A stretch of 64,000 nucleotides of DNA from Photobacterium profundum SS9 (GCF_000196255.1 NC_006370.1:1208187-1272186), one strand, 5' to 3'; positions 18,612 to 30,075 are shown, numbered from the stretch's first letter. Notes: generated from the letters alone by a model not told the origin. A program made the numbers and translations.

Positions 18612-19598
18612 TTATCTTGTTTGATCAGAACGTTGCTTTACACCAAACTGATCAGCGGCGTAAGCAACACGTTCTTCAGGTGGTGGCATTTTAGCCGTCA
18701 TACCTAAATGCTCGATATGTTGCAAGCGAGGTAACAAACCACAGCCGTTGGCAATTTGAATCGCTAAGCCTGGTCGAGCATTGAGTTCTAACACCATAGG
18801 GCCTTTGCTTTTATCCAGTACCATATCGGTACCTAAATAGCCTAATCCAGTCATTTCCCATGCACTGGCAGCAAGCGTTAATAATTTACTCCAGTTAGGT
18901 ATCGCTAATTCGCTTAGCAATCGATCGGTATCTGGGTGGTGTTCAATCGGTTGATTAAATTGCACTGCACGTACCGCTTTGCCTGTAGCAATATCGATAC
19001 CGACCCCAACTGCACCTTGGTGTAAGTTTGCTTTACCATCTGATGCTGCGGTTGAACAACGCATCATCGCCATTACCGGGTAGCCCTTAAATACGATGAC
19101 ACGTACATCAGGCACACCTTCAAAACTGAAACCATCGAAAACATTATCAAATTGGATCAGGTTTTCAATCATCGCGACGTCATTCTTACCACCCAGAGAG
19201 AACAACCCCGCCAGTGTATTGGTAACGTGGCGCTCAACATCTTGTTTATTTATCTGTGCACCAGATGGCTTAGTATAAATACCATCTTTATGATTAATAA
19301 TAACAAGAATGCCTTTACCACCAGAACCTTGCGCAGGTTTGATAACAAAGCCAGGCCAGTTTTTAACCATGTCGTGAACACGTTTTACGAACACTTGGCT
19401 ATCAATGACGCCAATCAGATCAGGCACTGTAGCCCCCGCTGCTTGAGCGATGATTTTCGTTTTTAACTTGTCATCAACTAACGGATAAAGCGTCCGGTCG
19501 TTATAGCGACCAATATAGCTATGATTCCGCTTATTCATTCCCATAATACCGCGATCGCGCAGCTTAAACGGTGAGGTGAACTGTGACAATATAGACAT
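18612..19598 (-). CDS. RimK/alpha-L-glutamate-ligase-related ATP-grasp protein
   Basis: 328 residues. ATP-grasp ligases join a carboxylate to an amine through an acyl-phosphate. Visible features are the phosphate-binding loop region FVIKPAQGSGGKGILVI at about 84-100, the DVRVIVFKG strand, and the metal-binding ELNARPGLAIQIAN near 270-285. It belongs to the RimK-related set that occurs next to an inactive transglutaminase with membrane helices; the substrate is unknown. The gene ends the three-gene unit, three bases after the membrane protein gene. The likely reaction is addition of an amino acid to a peptide or protein; this is inference from the fold. Confidence 0.88.
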   Translation of the reverse strand: MSILSQFTSPFKLRDRGIMGMNKRNHSYIGRYNDRTLYPLVDDKLKTKIIAQAAGATVPDLIGVIDSQVFVKRVHDMVKNWPGFVIKPAQGSGGKGILVIINHKDGIYTKPSGAQINKQDVERHVTNTLAGLFSLGGKNDVAMIENLIQFDNVFDGFSFEGVPDVRVIVFKGYPVMAMMRCSTAASDGKANLHQGAVGVGIDIATGKAVRAVQFNQPIEHHPDTDRLLSELAIPNWSKLLTLAASAWEMTGLGYLGTDMVLDKSKGPMVLELNARPGLAIQIANGCGLLPRLQHIEHLGMTAKMPPPEERVAYAADQFGVKQRSDQTR

Positions 19599-19601
19599 AG
19601 T

Positions 19602-21113
19602 TTAGTCCTCCGTTAATGGTTTGAATCGACGAAGTTCGCTTAAACGATAGCCAGTGTAATTACCGAGCACTAGAATGACAGCCATAATAATAAGCTGCAT
19701 ACCGATAAAGTTGAATGTTAGGTGACGAACAATCTCATTGGTCATTGCGATGTAGACTAAAACTGCCGTTAACAATGAACCACCACCTTGAATGAAGACC
19801 TCTTTTGCTCCTTCTTCTTCCCATAGAATAGACATACGTTCTACAGTCCACGATAGGATGATCATCGGGAAGAACGTAATCGTTAGACCTTCGACTAAAC
19901 CAATCTTAAAGGCAACAACGGTAAATACTGAAATAATCAATATTACCGAGATAATGACCGTGGATATTCGGGCGACGAGAAGTAAGTTGAGCTTAGAGAG
20001 GTAACTACGAATTATCAGCCCCGTCCCCACAATCAATAAGAAGCCGATAATACCTGTGATCAACTGTGTTTGTACAAATGCCACTGCGATCAATACAGGC
20101 ATGAATGTACCAGATGTTTTTAGCCCGATGATAACGCGAAGGAAAACAACAATCAGCGCACCAATAGGCACAAGCATGATGGTTTTGAACATCGCTTGTT
20201 CTTCAACTGGCAGCGTATGAATCGAGAAGTTTAAGAGGTCTTCTGCTTGTACTTTTTCTCTTGTTGCCTGTTGAGGAGTAATATTTTGTGCAATGATTGA
20301 GAAACTAATGTGTGAGTTACGCCCCCCCACAACATCCAATAATGAATGACCTTGCTGATTCCATACTAATACGTCATCAGGGCGACCTTCGTTACCGGTT
20401 AGAGGGTCAAATAGCTCCCATTTTTCAGCGTTGTTATCCCACACTTCAACCATCGGGTTGATGTTCTGACGGCGGCGACCGTCTTCAAGTTGAAGCCCAC
20501 CGACTACACGGCTATGAATTTTTTCTAAAGAAAGTAGCCCCGTAATGGCTTCTTCACGGCTTAGGTTGTTGAGAAGCAAACCTGCATTTTGATTTTGTTT
20601 ATCGTTAAATTGTTTAATCAATTCACGTGTCAAAGTCAGGTTATCAGAAGAACGAGTGCGAGCTTGGTTAAGCAATGCTGTGGCAGCTGTTTGTTGTGGG
20701 TTATCTAAGCTAACCGCAGTTGGCTCACCCTTGGGAGGGGTGTCTTTATAATTGGCCTGATCATCGATAAGCATCTGCGTTTTGTAATACAGAATTTGTT
20801 GCCCTATTGCTTCACGAATAGACCATTCAGCACGGCGACCTTTATCGGTATCAATTAACGCAACACCGTAACCGGGTGATGACGTACTTTCATCAATTAA
20901 TGTGAAGCCATGCTGTGTTTCAGGGGCAGCCATTGATATTTTAACTGGATCACCAATCGCATCGAATTCAACGCGTGCTTCTACTTCCCAAACGGCACGT
21001 TCAGCACCTGGCGTCCAAGGTACGCCATACACATCATGACGGTACATGCTTAGTGCAATACCCGCAAAGACGAGTAATGAAACTATAAAGTAAAAAGGTA
21101 TTCTTGACGTCAT
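19602..21113 (-). CDS. Inactive transglutaminase-like domain fused to seven membrane helices
   Basis: 503 residues. An N-terminal membrane anchor (residues 7-23) precedes a periplasmic transglutaminase-like region (about 40-300) in which I do not see the normal Cys-His-Asp triad. The C-terminal 190 residues hold about seven hydrophobic helices, starting near IMLVPIGALIVVFLRVIIG. This matches the known 7TM-transglut architecture (Pfam families Transglut_i_TM and 7TM_transglut). Iyer and co-workers predicted that such proteins work with the linked ATP-grasp enzyme and aspartyl protease in peptide or amide-bond modification. It is 14 bases from the protease gene and 3 from the ligase gene. Confidence 0.88.
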   Translation of the reverse strand: MTSRIPFYFIVSLLVFAGIALSMYRHDVYGVPWTPGAERAVWEVEARVEFDAIGDPVKISMAAPETQHGFTLIDESTSSPGYGVALIDTDKGRRAEWSIREAIGQQILYYKTQMLIDDQANYKDTPPKGEPTAVSLDNPQQTAATALLNQARTRSSDNLTLTRELIKQFNDKQNQNAGLLLNNLSREEAITGLLSLEKIHSRVVGGLQLEDGRRRQNINPMVEVWDNNAEKWELFDPLTGNEGRPDDVLVWNQQGHSLLDVVGGRNSHISFSIIAQNITPQQATREKVQAEDLLNFSIHTLPVEEQAMFKTIMLVPIGALIVVFLRVIIGLKTSGTFMPVLIAVAFVQTQLITGIIGFLLIVGTGLIIRSYLSKLNLLLVARISTVIISVILIISVFTVVAFKIGLVEGLTITFFPMIILSWTVERMSILWEEEGAKEVFIQGGGSLLTAVLVYIAMTNEIVRHLTFNFIGMQLIIMAVILVLGNYTGYRLSELRRFKPLTED

Positions 21114-21127
21114 GACATCCTCATCAT

Positions 21128-21904
21128 TTAATTATTAGTCTTTGATGCCGCTTCGGGCTGACTCTTTCCTTGGATAAATTGTTTGCCAACATCGACTAAG
21201 GCAATGTCTTTAAAAAATTCACGACCGAGCAATACGGGATAGGCCATTTGAGTGCGATCAGCCAATGTAAATTGTACTTTCTCGTGTAATGATCCTAATT
21301 GAATCCATGCTTCGATAACGGGGCGTCGAGCTGCTTCTTCTGAAGTTGATTGACGAATTTTAACCCAGCGTACAACTGGCGCTTCAATGATTTCCGGCTT
21401 TTTGCTTGTTTCATCGTTAAGGTGACTTAAGTTAAAGCGAACCCATTCTTTACCATCACGTTCGAAAACTTGCAGATCAACAGCATTCAGTGACGATGTT
21501 GTTGCACCAGTATCAATCCGAGCCTTAAAGTGCTGCTTAACCGAATCAAGCCAAATCCATTCTTCTTGGCCTAAAACTGCTTTGCCATTAGCGACTTTTA
21601 CATCAATAGGTTTTGCTTCTGCTGGAATCGTTATAACTTGTTTCTCTACAACCAGTTTAGGTTGAGTTAATACTTTATGCTTAACGAACTTCACATCTTT
21701 TGAAACTGATGATAATTCATTTTCTAAATTGGCAATGTGTTCATTTTGTTCACTAATTTGCTGAGTCATTGTCTCAAGCTGAATATTGACATTGCTTTCC
21801 ATTGTATTAATGGCAATTAAGGTTTCTTCGTGATTTTTTGACTGCGTAAGTGTACAGCCTGAAAGCATGGCTAAAGTGAGTAATGTAAAGCTACGGCGAA
21901 GCAT
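21128..21904 (-). CDS. Lipoprotein retropepsin-like protease (RimK-associated zinc protease family)
   Basis: 258 residues. The N-terminus is a lipoprotein signal with lipobox LSGC at about 14-17, so it is probably anchored to a membrane on the periplasmic side. A helical, probably coiled-coil segment runs from about 27 to 75. The C-terminal 145 residues are the family often labelled ATP-dependent zinc protease (Pfam PF05618), with the retropepsin-like active-site motif RIDTGATTSSLNA at about 130-142. The motif argues for an aspartyl protease mechanism. First gene of the three-gene unit with the 7-TM and ATP-grasp genes. Confidence 0.87.
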   Translation of the reverse strand: MLRRSFTLLTLAMLSGCTLTQSKNHEETLIAINTMESNVNIQLETMTQQISEQNEHIANLENELSSVSKDVKFVKHKVLTQPKLVVEKQVITIPAEAKPIDVKVANGKAVLGQEEWIWLDSVKQHFKARIDTGATTSSLNAVDLQVFERDGKEWVRFNLSHLNDETSKKPEIIEAPVVRWVKIRQSTSEEAARRPVIEAWIQLGSLHEKVQFTLADRTQMAYPVLLGREFFKDIALVDVGKQFIQGKSQPEAASKTNN

Positions 21905-21956
21905 GGTCTCTCCCAGAAGAACTTCTATTTTTCTATAAGCGGCGATAGTTTAGCGT

Positions 21957-21985
21957 AAAAAAAGGGATGCGAAAAGCATCCCTTT
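21957..21985 (-). terminator. cmoB terminator
   Basis: AAAGGGATGC and GCATCCCTTT pair around a short loop; seven T follow on the minus strand just past the cmoB stop. Confidence 0.93.
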
Positions 21986-21993
21986 GTCAGTGG

Positions 21994-22968
21994 TTAGTCA
22001 GGATTCCGAGCAACTAAAATAGCGCGCTTAGGTGCAGGGTAACCCTCAATGGTTTTTGTTGGATCATCTGGGCTTAAATATTCCGGTAAGGAATTATTCG
22101 TCATCCAATCTGTCGACCGTTGCTCATCGGTTGTTGTGACGCTTTCATCAACAATGCGAACATCAACAAAGCCGCATTTTTCCATCCAGACTTTTAACGC
22201 TTTTGCTGATGGGAAAAAGTATACATTGTGCATTTGCGCGTAACGGCCTGTTGGCACTAATACTGCGTTTTCGTCACCTTCAATCACTAAGGTTTCAAGA
22301 ATCACTTCACCATCTTTACGAAGTTGGTTCTTTAATTGAATGATATGATCTAATGGCGAACGGCGGTGATAAAGTACGCCCATGCTGAAAACGGTATCGA
22401 ATGCCTTTAACTCTGGCAGTTGTTCAATACCTAAAGGTAATAAAAACGCGCGGTTATCATCACCCATTAAGCGACGTATTGCTTCAAATTGGATTAAGAA
22501 GAGGTTTGATGGGTCAATTCCGACGGTTAATGCCGCCCCTTCACCTAACATACGCCACATGTGGTAGCCGTTACCACAACCGACATCTAATACTGAACGA
22601 CCTTGCAGTGGTGAGATATGCGGTAATACGCGATCCCACTTCCAATCTGAGCGCCATTCAGTATCAATGTGAATACCGTGCATGTTGTACGGGCCTTTAC
22701 GCCATGGGTGCAATAAACGTAACAAGCTTTCTAAACGTTTTTGTTCACCGTTAGCAATACCATCTTCATAACGAACACTTACTTCGTTTTTGATATCGAT
22801 GATATCAGGCTTATCTGTGGGGAATTTTTTCAATGCGCGGATCCAACGACCCATGTCGCCGTGCTCTGCTTCTTCCCAATCACTTAATTGCTTTGGTAAG
22901 GTATTTAGCCAAGGACGAAGGGTTTCGTGCTGGGCGATTAGCTTATAAAACTCAGAAAAACTAAACAT
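21994..22968 (-). CDS. cmoB: tRNA U34 carboxymethyltransferase
   Basis: Transfers a carboxymethyl group from carboxy-SAM to 5-hydroxyuridine 34 of certain tRNAs, giving the wobble base cmo5U. 324 residues, full length. The Rossmann SAM-type site is [15 protein letters not shown] at about 125-139, followed by VGIDPS and the [15 protein letters not shown] motif. It lies 17 bases downstream of cmoA, which makes its cofactor, and shares the same terminator. Confidence 0.97.
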   Translation of the reverse strand: MFSFSEFYKLIAQHETLRPWLNTLPKQLSDWEEAEHGDMGRWIRALKKFPTDKPDIIDIKNEVSVRYEDGIANGEQKRLESLLRLLHPWRKGPYNMHGIHIDTEWRSDWKWDRVLPHISPLQGRSVLDVGCGNGYHMWRMLGEGAALTVGIDPSNLFLIQFEAIRRLMGDDNRAFLLPLGIEQLPELKAFDTVFSMGVLYHRRSPLDHIIQLKNQLRKDGEVILETLVIEGDENAVLVPTGRYAQMHNVYFFPSAKALKVWMEKCGFVDVRIVDESVTTTDEQRSTDWMTNNSLPEYLSPDDPTKTIEGYPAPKRAILVARNPD

Positions 22969-22985
22969 AGTAAAAATAAAATACC

Positions 22986-23777
<792 letters not shown>

Positions 23778-23896
23778 TCACCCTCTGAAAGGTCGCGTAT
23801 TGTAGAGAAAACGAGGTCATTTGTCTTTAGCGAATTAATAATAAAACCATAAACAACCCTGTTCATTGTTCAATTAAACGGAAGAAACCGCCGTTA

Positions 23897-24787
23897 CTAG
23901 AGTAATGTAATTTGAGGGCTTGCTTCTGGTTCAGGAGGAAGCGCAATATCAGGTAATGATAATGTACTGTTCGCAATACGTTGTTGTAATTTTTGATATA
24001 AACGAATGGCTAACTCTGGTGCAAAAACATTGTCGGGTGTATGAATGAATAAATACGGTTGTTTTCCATCTGCCATCCACTTGGGTAATCGGGTTAGCCA
24101 GTTATCAAAGAAAGGGTCGTTACTTAAATCTTCAGGGTGACCAATAAAGCGGATCATTGGTTGCGTAGCCGTTGCAATGGCATGCACGGGTACATGTGGT
24201 TTTTTTTGATGGGCGTCAATCACCGCTTCAGAGGTCGGTGGGGCGGCAAACACTGGGCGGCTATCCATAATAATACGGTTGGCTTGGTGCTCGACCAGCA
24301 ATCCATTTAAGGTTTTTTCAGCGTCGCCTTTATTAAAGAAGGCGTAATGCCTCACTTCAACACCATAAGTAAGGTGTTTAGGGATCTTTTGTAGAAACTT
24401 TTTGAGTGCGGGTAATGCATCAGGACCAAAATTGGCAGGTAATTGAATTTTCCATAACCCCACTTTACTTTCCAGGGGGGCCATCACATTTAAAAAATCC
24501 GCTAAAAGTTGATCGCAATGCATTAGCTGATTTTGATGAGTAATGGTGCTGGGTAATTTAAAGGTAAAACGAAAATCACTCGGGGTTGCATCATGCCATT
24601 TTTTTACCGTGGTAATTGCAGGCGTTGCATAAAAAGTGGTGTTACCCTCGACAGTATTAAATACCTCTGCGTATCGCGCTAAACGATCACTATTTTTACA
24701 TCCAGAGCCGTATAAACTTTTCTGCCATTGGTTATGAGACCACATAGCTAGGCCGAGAAAAAGAGGCCTATTAGTTGGAATTGTCAT
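23897..24787 (-). CDS. yecE: DUF72 family protein YecE
   Basis: 296 residues with the DUF72 (YecE) TIM-barrel-like pattern: GLAMWSHNQWQKSLYG at the N-terminus, YAEVFNTVEGNTTFYATP, and FTFKLPSTITHQNQL. Its biochemical role is not known. In E. coli yecE also lies next to cmoAB and aspS, so the neighbourhood supports the symbol. It is divergent from aspS. Confidence 0.9.
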   Translation of the reverse strand: MTIPTNRPLFLGLAMWSHNQWQKSLYGSGCKNSDRLARYAEVFNTVEGNTTFYATPAITTVKKWHDATPSDFRFTFKLPSTITHQNQLMHCDQLLADFLNVMAPLESKVGLWKIQLPANFGPDALPALKKFLQKIPKHLTYGVEVRHYAFFNKGDAEKTLNGLLVEHQANRIIMDSRPVFAAPPTSEAVIDAHQKKPHVPVHAIATATQPMIRFIGHPEDLSNDPFFDNWLTRLPKWMADGKQPYLFIHTPDNVFAPELAIRLYQKLQQRIANSTLSLPDIALPPEPEASPQITLL

Positions 24788-25116
24788 AACAATCCTCTCT
24801 CATTGAATGATTTTTGAACGTTGATACATTACGTATTAGTGCTGTAAGTCTTTATTGTGAGTACAGAATTTGCGTTTGGTCAACGTTATCTGCAAAGAAG
24901 TGAGTATTTTTCCTTGATTTAGGGGGCGGATTTTTCCTACATTGGTTTTTTTGCTTTATAATGTTTCGTCATTTTTGCATCTTGGCCACACTTAATATCC
25001 TAAATTGGATAAAGATTGAGCGGTTAGTGGTCAGGAATGAATCAGCCTGTGCAAGGTAAGTGATTAGCTTGCTGAAATCGCTCACAGGATATTAGTAAAC
25101 AGATCAGGAATTTCTT
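24788..25116. other. Divergent promoter region of yecE and aspS
   Basis: 329 bases without a gene. A perfect TATAAT at 24957-24962 is the best candidate -10 for aspS, without a clear -35. It would leave a leader of about 150 bases, in which I see no obvious riboswitch or attenuator. Confidence 0.5.
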
Positions 25117-26910
25117 ATGCGCACCCAATATTGTGGTCACCTGAACAAGTCCCTTGAAGGACAAACAGTAGAATTATGCGGCTGGGTTAACCGTCGCCGT
25201 GATTTAGGCGGTCTAATCTTCATCGACATGCGAGATCGTGAAGGTATTGTTCAGGTAGTTGTCGACCCGGATATGAAAGATGTATTCGAACTGGCTAACC
25301 AACTGCGCAACGAATTCTGTATCCGTCTTATCGGTGAAGTACGCGTTCGTCCAGAAAGCCAAGTAAACAAAAAAATGGCAACAGGTGAAGTTGAAATCTT
25401 GGCAACAGGCCTTGAAATTATCAACCGCTCTGACGTGTTACCACTCGATTTCAATCAGAATAACTCTGAAGAACAACGTCTTAAGTTTCGTTACCTAGAC
25501 CTACGCCGCCCTGAAATGAGCGATCGTATTAAACTACGTGCTAAAGCATCTAGCTTTGTTCGTCGTTTCCTAGATGAGAATGCGTTCTTAGACATTGAAA
25601 CGCCAGTACTGACTAAAGCGACACCAGAAGGTGCACGTGATTACTTAGTACCAAGTCGTGTACACAAAGGTAGCTTCTACGCATTGCCACAATCACCACA
25701 GCTATTTAAGCAATTGTTGATGATGTCGGGTTTCGATCGTTACTACCAAATCGTTAAATGTTTCCGTGATGAAGATTTACGTGCTGATCGTCAGCCTGAA
25801 TTCACACAGATCGATATCGAAACCTCTTTCATGAGCGCCGAGCAAGTGCGTGAAATAACAGAGAAGATGATCACTGAAATGTGGAAAGAGCTACTCAATG
25901 TAGATCTAGGCACATTCCCAATCATGCAATTCGAAGAAGCGCTGCGTCGTTTTGGTTCTGATAAGCCAGATCTACGTAACCCTCTAGAGTTGGTAGACGT
26001 TGCTGACATCCTAAAAGATGTAGACTTCAAAGTATTCTCTGGCCCTGCTAACGACGAAAAAGGTCGCGTAGCAGTTATCCGAGTTCCTGGTGGCGCATCA
26101 CTATCGCGTAAGCAGATTGATGAATACACTAAGTTCGTGGGTATCTACGGTGCTAAGGGTTTAGCATGGATGAAAGTGAACGACCGTGAAGCTGGCTTTG
26201 CAGGCGTTCAATCTCCAGTTGCTAAGTTCCTTAACGAAGACGTGGTTGCTAACCTATTAGATCGCACTCAAGCAGAAACGGGTGACATCATCCTATTCGG
26301 TGCTGACAGCAAGCGTGTTGTTACTGAAGCGCTGGGTGCATTACGTCTTAAGCTAGGTGAAGACCTTGAATTGACTGACAAGTCAATATGGAAACCACTG
26401 TGGGTTATCGACTTCCCTATGTTTGAAGAAGATGGTGAAGGCAACCTACATGCAATGCATCACCCGTTCACATCTCCATTAGGCATTACGGCTGAAGAAT
26501 TGGCTGTTAACCCTGCGGCTGCAAATTCAAATGCATACGACATGGTTATTAATGGCTATGAAGTGGGCGGTGGTTCTGTTCGTATCCACAACGCAGATAT
26601 GCAATCAGCAGTATTCAATATTTTAGGTATTGAAGAAGGTGAGCAGCAGTCTAAGTTTGGTTTCCTACTTGAAGCATTGAAGTATGGTACACCACCACAC
26701 GCTGGTCTTGCGTTTGGTCTTGACCGTTTGGTTATGTTGTTATGTGGTACCGATAACATTCGTGATGTTATTGCGTTCCCTAAAACAACAGCAGCATCTT
26801 GCTTGCTAACCAATGCACCAAGCCTAGCGAACCCTGATTCGCTAAAAGAGCTTTCTATTGCAGTTGCGATTGCAAAAAAAGAAACCGCTAAAGAAGAAAG
26901 TGCAGAATAA
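25117..26910 (+). CDS. aspS: Aspartate--tRNA ligase
   Basis: Class II synthetase charging tRNA-Asp. 597 residues, bacterial type with the N-terminal OB-fold anticodon domain ([23 protein letters not shown] at residues 22-44), motif 1 in FLDIETP, motif 2 in [20 protein letters not shown], the bacterial GAD insertion, and motif 3 near [12 protein letters not shown]. The absence of an Asn-type discriminating clue does not let me say whether it is strictly Asp-specific. Followed by a hairpin and then yebC. Confidence 0.98.
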   Translation: MRTQYCGHLNKSLEGQTVELCGWVNRRRDLGGLIFIDMRDREGIVQVVVDPDMKDVFELANQLRNEFCIRLIGEVRVRPESQVNKKMATGEVEILATGLEIINRSDVLPLDFNQNNSEEQRLKFRYLDLRRPEMSDRIKLRAKASSFVRRFLDENAFLDIETPVLTKATPEGARDYLVPSRVHKGSFYALPQSPQLFKQLLMMSGFDRYYQIVKCFRDEDLRADRQPEFTQIDIETSFMSAEQVREITEKMITEMWKELLNVDLGTFPIMQFEEALRRFGSDKPDLRNPLELVDVADILKDVDFKVFSGPANDEKGRVAVIRVPGGASLSRKQIDEYTKFVGIYGAKGLAWMKVNDREAGFAGVQSPVAKFLNEDVVANLLDRTQAETGDIILFGADSKRVVTEALGALRLKLGEDLELTDKSIWKPLWVIDFPMFEEDGEGNLHAMHHPFTSPLGITAEELAVNPAAANSNAYDMVINGYEVGGGSVRIHNADMQSAVFNILGIEEGEQQSKFGFLLEALKYGTPPHAGLAFGLDRLVMLLCGTDNIRDVIAFPKTTAASCLLTNAPSLANPDSLKELSIAVAIAKKETAKEESAE

Positions 26911-26945
26911 AAGACCTCGTTCTTTAATGTAGTACCGTAATCTAT

Positions 26946-26969
26946 TTGGCCAGTGATTCCACTGGCCAA
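26946..26969 (+). terminator. Hairpin after aspS
   Basis: Perfect 10-bp stem TTGGCCAGTG/CACTGGCCAA with a 4-base loop. Only TCTTTC follows, so it may be a weak or partial terminator before yebC. Confidence 0.65.
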
Positions 26970-27024
26970 TCTTTCATCCTCGTGAAACCTTAAGCCAACA
27001 GGCTGACTAAAATTCGGAGTATTC

Positions 27025-27768
27025 ATGGCTGGTCATAGTAAATTTGCCAACATTAAACACCGTAAAGCGGCGCAAGATTCTAAACGTGGAAAAATTTTTA
27101 CCAAATTAATTCGCGAGATTATTGTTGCGACTAAAGATGGTGGCCCAGAAGCTGAAAATAATCCTCGCTTACGTGCGGCAGTGGATAAAGCCTTATCAAA
27201 TAATATGACTCGCGATACGATTAACCGTGCTGTTAAACGTGGTGCGGGTGGCGATGGAGAAGCAGACTTAGAAACGGTTATCTATGAAGGGTATGGCCCT
27301 GCTGGTACCGCTGTTATGGTTGAATGCATGACAGATAATCGTAACCGTACCGTTTCTGGTGTACGTAATGCTTTTAGTAAATCAGGCGGTAACTTAGGCA
27401 CTGATGGTAGTGTTAATTACCTGTTTGATAAAAAAGGTGTTATTTCTTATGCCGCAGGTCTTGATGAAGATGTAATGATGGAAGCAGCGTTAGAAAGCGG
27501 CGCGGAAGACATTGAAACCAATGATGATGGCTCTATTGATGTATACACAACACCATCAGATTTTGGTGCGGTAAAAGATGCATTAGATGCCGCAGGTTTT
27601 GACTCTGTGAATGCGGAAGTAACACTGGTGCCTTCTACGAAAGCCGATTTAGACCTAGAAACAGCTCCTAAATTGTTGCGTCTAATTGATGCATTAGAAG
27701 ATTTAGATGATGTTCAAGAAGTTTACCATAACGGTGAAATTACAGATGAAATTGCTGAACAACTATAA
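27025..27768 (+). CDS. yebC: YebC/PmpR-family regulator or translation factor
   Basis: 247 residues and typical of the family, starting [21 protein letters not shown]. It has the usual acidic middle and the C-terminal [13 protein letters not shown]. YebC proteins were described as DNA-binding regulators; more recent work links the family to easing ribosome stalling. Either is possible. GGAG lies upstream of the ATG. It precedes ruvC by 37 bases, the conserved yebC-ruvC order. Confidence 0.95.
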   Translation: MAGHSKFANIKHRKAAQDSKRGKIFTKLIREIIVATKDGGPEAENNPRLRAAVDKALSNNMTRDTINRAVKRGAGGDGEADLETVIYEGYGPAGTAVMVECMTDNRNRTVSGVRNAFSKSGGNLGTDGSVNYLFDKKGVISYAAGLDEDVMMEAALESGAEDIETNDDGSIDVYTTPSDFGAVKDALDAAGFDSVNAEVTLVPSTKADLDLETAPKLLRLIDALEDLDDVQEVYHNGEITDEIAEQL

Positions 27769-27805
27769 TGGTTGGTGCATTTATCGCTAACGCAGTGACG
27801 AACGA

Positions 27806-28327
27806 ATGACGATTATCTTAGGTATAGACCCAGGTTCTAGAATTACTGGTTATGGGGTTATTCGTCAGGTTGGTCGAAACCTTGAATACCTTGGTAGTGG
27901 CTGTATTAGAACGTCTGCTGAAGATATTCCTGGTCGATTAAAGCAAATCTATGCGGGTGTTTCTGAAGTGATCACTCAATTCCAACCTGATACGTTTGCG
28001 ATTGAAGAAGTCTTCATGGGGAAGAATGCCAGTTCTGCGTTAAAACTGGGGCAAGCACGAGGCAGTGCGATTGTCGCAGCGGTTAATGCTGACTTACCAG
28101 TAAGTGAATATGCTGCTCGTCTAATAAAGCAGGCAGTGGTAGGTACGGGTGCCGCAGATAAAGCCCAAGTTCAACACATGGTGTGTTCGGTGCTTAAATT
28201 GCCCGGTAAACCACAAGCGGATGCTGCCGATGCATTAGCCGTTGCCATTTGTCATGCTCATACACATAAAACATTAATTGCTATGTCTGGTAAAGCAAGT
28301 AGTGCCCGTCGTGGCCGTTATCGTTAA
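27806..28327 (+). CDS. ruvC: Holliday junction resolvase
   Basis: Cuts Holliday junctions made by RecA and branch-migrated by RuvAB. 173 residues, full length. The four catalytic acidic residues are visible: Asp in GIDPGSR at about 7, Glu in AIEEVFMG at about 67, and two Asp in [15 protein letters not shown] near 139-142. Co-directional with yebC; its usual downstream neighbours ruvAB are separated here by a chemoreceptor gene. Confidence 0.97.
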   Translation: MTIILGIDPGSRITGYGVIRQVGRNLEYLGSGCIRTSAEDIPGRLKQIYAGVSEVITQFQPDTFAIEEVFMGKNASSALKLGQARGSAIVAAVNADLPVSEYAARLIKQAVVGTGAADKAQVQHMVCSVLKLPGKPQADAADALAVAICHAHTHKTLIAMSGKASSARRGRYR

Positions 28328-28381
28328 GTGATTAATATAAATCAATAATAAGTATTTGCTTGCATAGTGTTAGCCCGGTCA

Positions 28382-28408
28382 TAAAAGCAGCCATTGGCTG
28401 CTTTTTAT
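28382..28408 (+). terminator. ruvC terminator
   Basis: AAAAGCAGCC-loop-GGCTGCTTTTT, 55 bases past ruvC. Confidence 0.92.
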
Positions 28409-28549
28409 TTTGTGAGTGTATTGGTAATTAGCATATATTGGTCAGAGGTCATACTAGCAATCAGTTTCATAATACGTTAGTTACCTTATTAGCATGATTA
28501 AATAAAAACCTATGGTTCAACAAATCAAATTATCGAAAGGAAAGGTTTC

Positions 28550-30010
28550 ATGACCCCCATCTCAATATGGCGACATTTATTTTTACCGCCTTCTCATCAG
28601 TGGAATTCTGAACAAACCCGTTATGTTGATACGCTCGTTTTCTTTACACTGCTTTCCTTTTTTGTTGGCATGTATAGCTTGATCAAATGGTATAAACATG
28701 ATCATTCATTGTTGATCATGACATCATTGCTATTAATTGCTTGCGAAGTGTTTGCTGGCTTGATGCTAAGAGTATTCAAAGCGCCTGAAGTAGCTCTCAA
28801 TATTGGTTTTGTTGGCATGGTAGTGCATGCATTCAATATCGTTTATCAAAGTGGCGGTATCGTCAACTCTACTCAATCCTTTTGGATGCCATTATTACTG
28901 ATCGCTTTTTTTCTTACTGCCAGACCGTTGATGGCGACGTTGTGGAGTGTGTTCGTTATTGCGAGTTCAGCATGGATGATTAACGTCACCTTAAGTGGTT
29001 ATGTATTTTCAGAGTTAATACTGACTGATAGTGCGCACATTGTTGAAACGTGGTCAGGTATTATATTACCGCTGGTGGTTATCGGTATAGCGCAAGCCTA
29101 CACGGTGAAGCAACGACAAGCTGCGCTTTTTGCGTCTGAACAAGCTCAACAAACCAGTCAAAAAATTGCTGATAATGCTCAACAAGGCGAGCAAAAACTA
29201 TCCATTGTATTGCAACAAGCAAATTCAAATGCTAGCCAGTTATCAGTTGTTGCCAATCAATTGGAGCAGCAATCAGGTGAACTTTATCAGCAAGTTAACC
29301 ACTTAAATATTAATTGCGAATCGCAGGCCAGTTCAGCTGAAGAAATGAGTCAGCAATTGATTCATATGACATCAGGTATTGATGAATCAGACCGATTTGT
29401 TACTGAGTTAAAACAACGCAGTCAATTGGTGGGTGAACAAGCGCAAAAAAGCGTCGAATCACTAGAAGCATCAACCAATGCAATCGAACGTATTTTAAGC
29501 AGTAATGCAGAAGTTGTCTCTGTCGCTGATTTGATCACAATGATTGCTGATCAAACTAACTTGCTAGCATTGAATGCTGCGATTGAAGCTGCGCGAGCAG
29601 GAGAGCATGGACGAGGTTTTGCTGTCGTGGCTTCACAAGTGCGAGAGTTGTCTGCTAAAAGTAATGAATCGGCACTCGAAATTCGTACATTATTAGATAA
29701 AAGCCGTAAAGAAGTGCATCACGGTCAAATGGTTATTAAAGCAACAGCCCAAGAGTTGACGGCTATTATCGAGCAGGTAAGCAGTATTTCTGGTGATGTA
29801 AATCAGCTAGCAGATATTATGAGCCATCAAGTTCATGCATTAAAAGAGTTAAATACGGCAAGCCATGAAGTAGCAACGGGGGTTGTTGAAACAAATAAAG
29901 TGTCAGATTCCGTGGCGATACAAGGGGCGCAGTTAGCACAACGTGTTGAAGCATTAAAAGGTTTAGCCGACAGCTTAAACGCAGTCGTATCCCCACCGAA
30001 AGTGAGTTGA
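28550..30010 (+). CDS. Methyl-accepting chemotaxis protein with a polytopic membrane sensor
   Basis: 486 residues. The N-terminal 190 residues carry about six hydrophobic helices (starting near 28-46, 55-73, 81-98, 110-125, 130-150 and 165-182) and no periplasmic domain. A long helical region leads to the MCP signalling domain; its hairpin tip [29 protein letters not shown] is well conserved. No HAMP domain is evident. This membrane-embedded type may sense a membrane state or small ligand; the ligand is unknown. The gene sits between ruvC and ruvA, with its own GAAAGGAAAGG ribosome-binding site. Confidence 0.92.
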   Translation: MTPISIWRHLFLPPSHQWNSEQTRYVDTLVFFTLLSFFVGMYSLIKWYKHDHSLLIMTSLLLIACEVFAGLMLRVFKAPEVALNIGFVGMVVHAFNIVYQSGGIVNSTQSFWMPLLLIAFFLTARPLMATLWSVFVIASSAWMINVTLSGYVFSELILTDSAHIVETWSGIILPLVVIGIAQAYTVKQRQAALFASEQAQQTSQKIADNAQQGEQKLSIVLQQANSNASQLSVVANQLEQQSGELYQQVNHLNINCESQASSAEEMSQQLIHMTSGIDESDRFVTELKQRSQLVGEQAQKSVESLEASTNAIERILSSNAEVVSVADLITMIADQTNLLALNAAIEAARAGEHGRGFAVVASQVRELSAKSNESALEIRTLLDKSRKEVHHGQMVIKATAQELTAIIEQVSSISGDVNQLADIMSHQVHALKELNTASHEVATGVVETNKVSDSVAIQGAQLAQRVEALKGLADSLNAVVSPPKVS

Positions 30011-30075
30011 TTTTTTAACACGTAAATAGAATGAATATCATCTCCGCTTTTCTACTCACCTAAAGACATAAAGTG

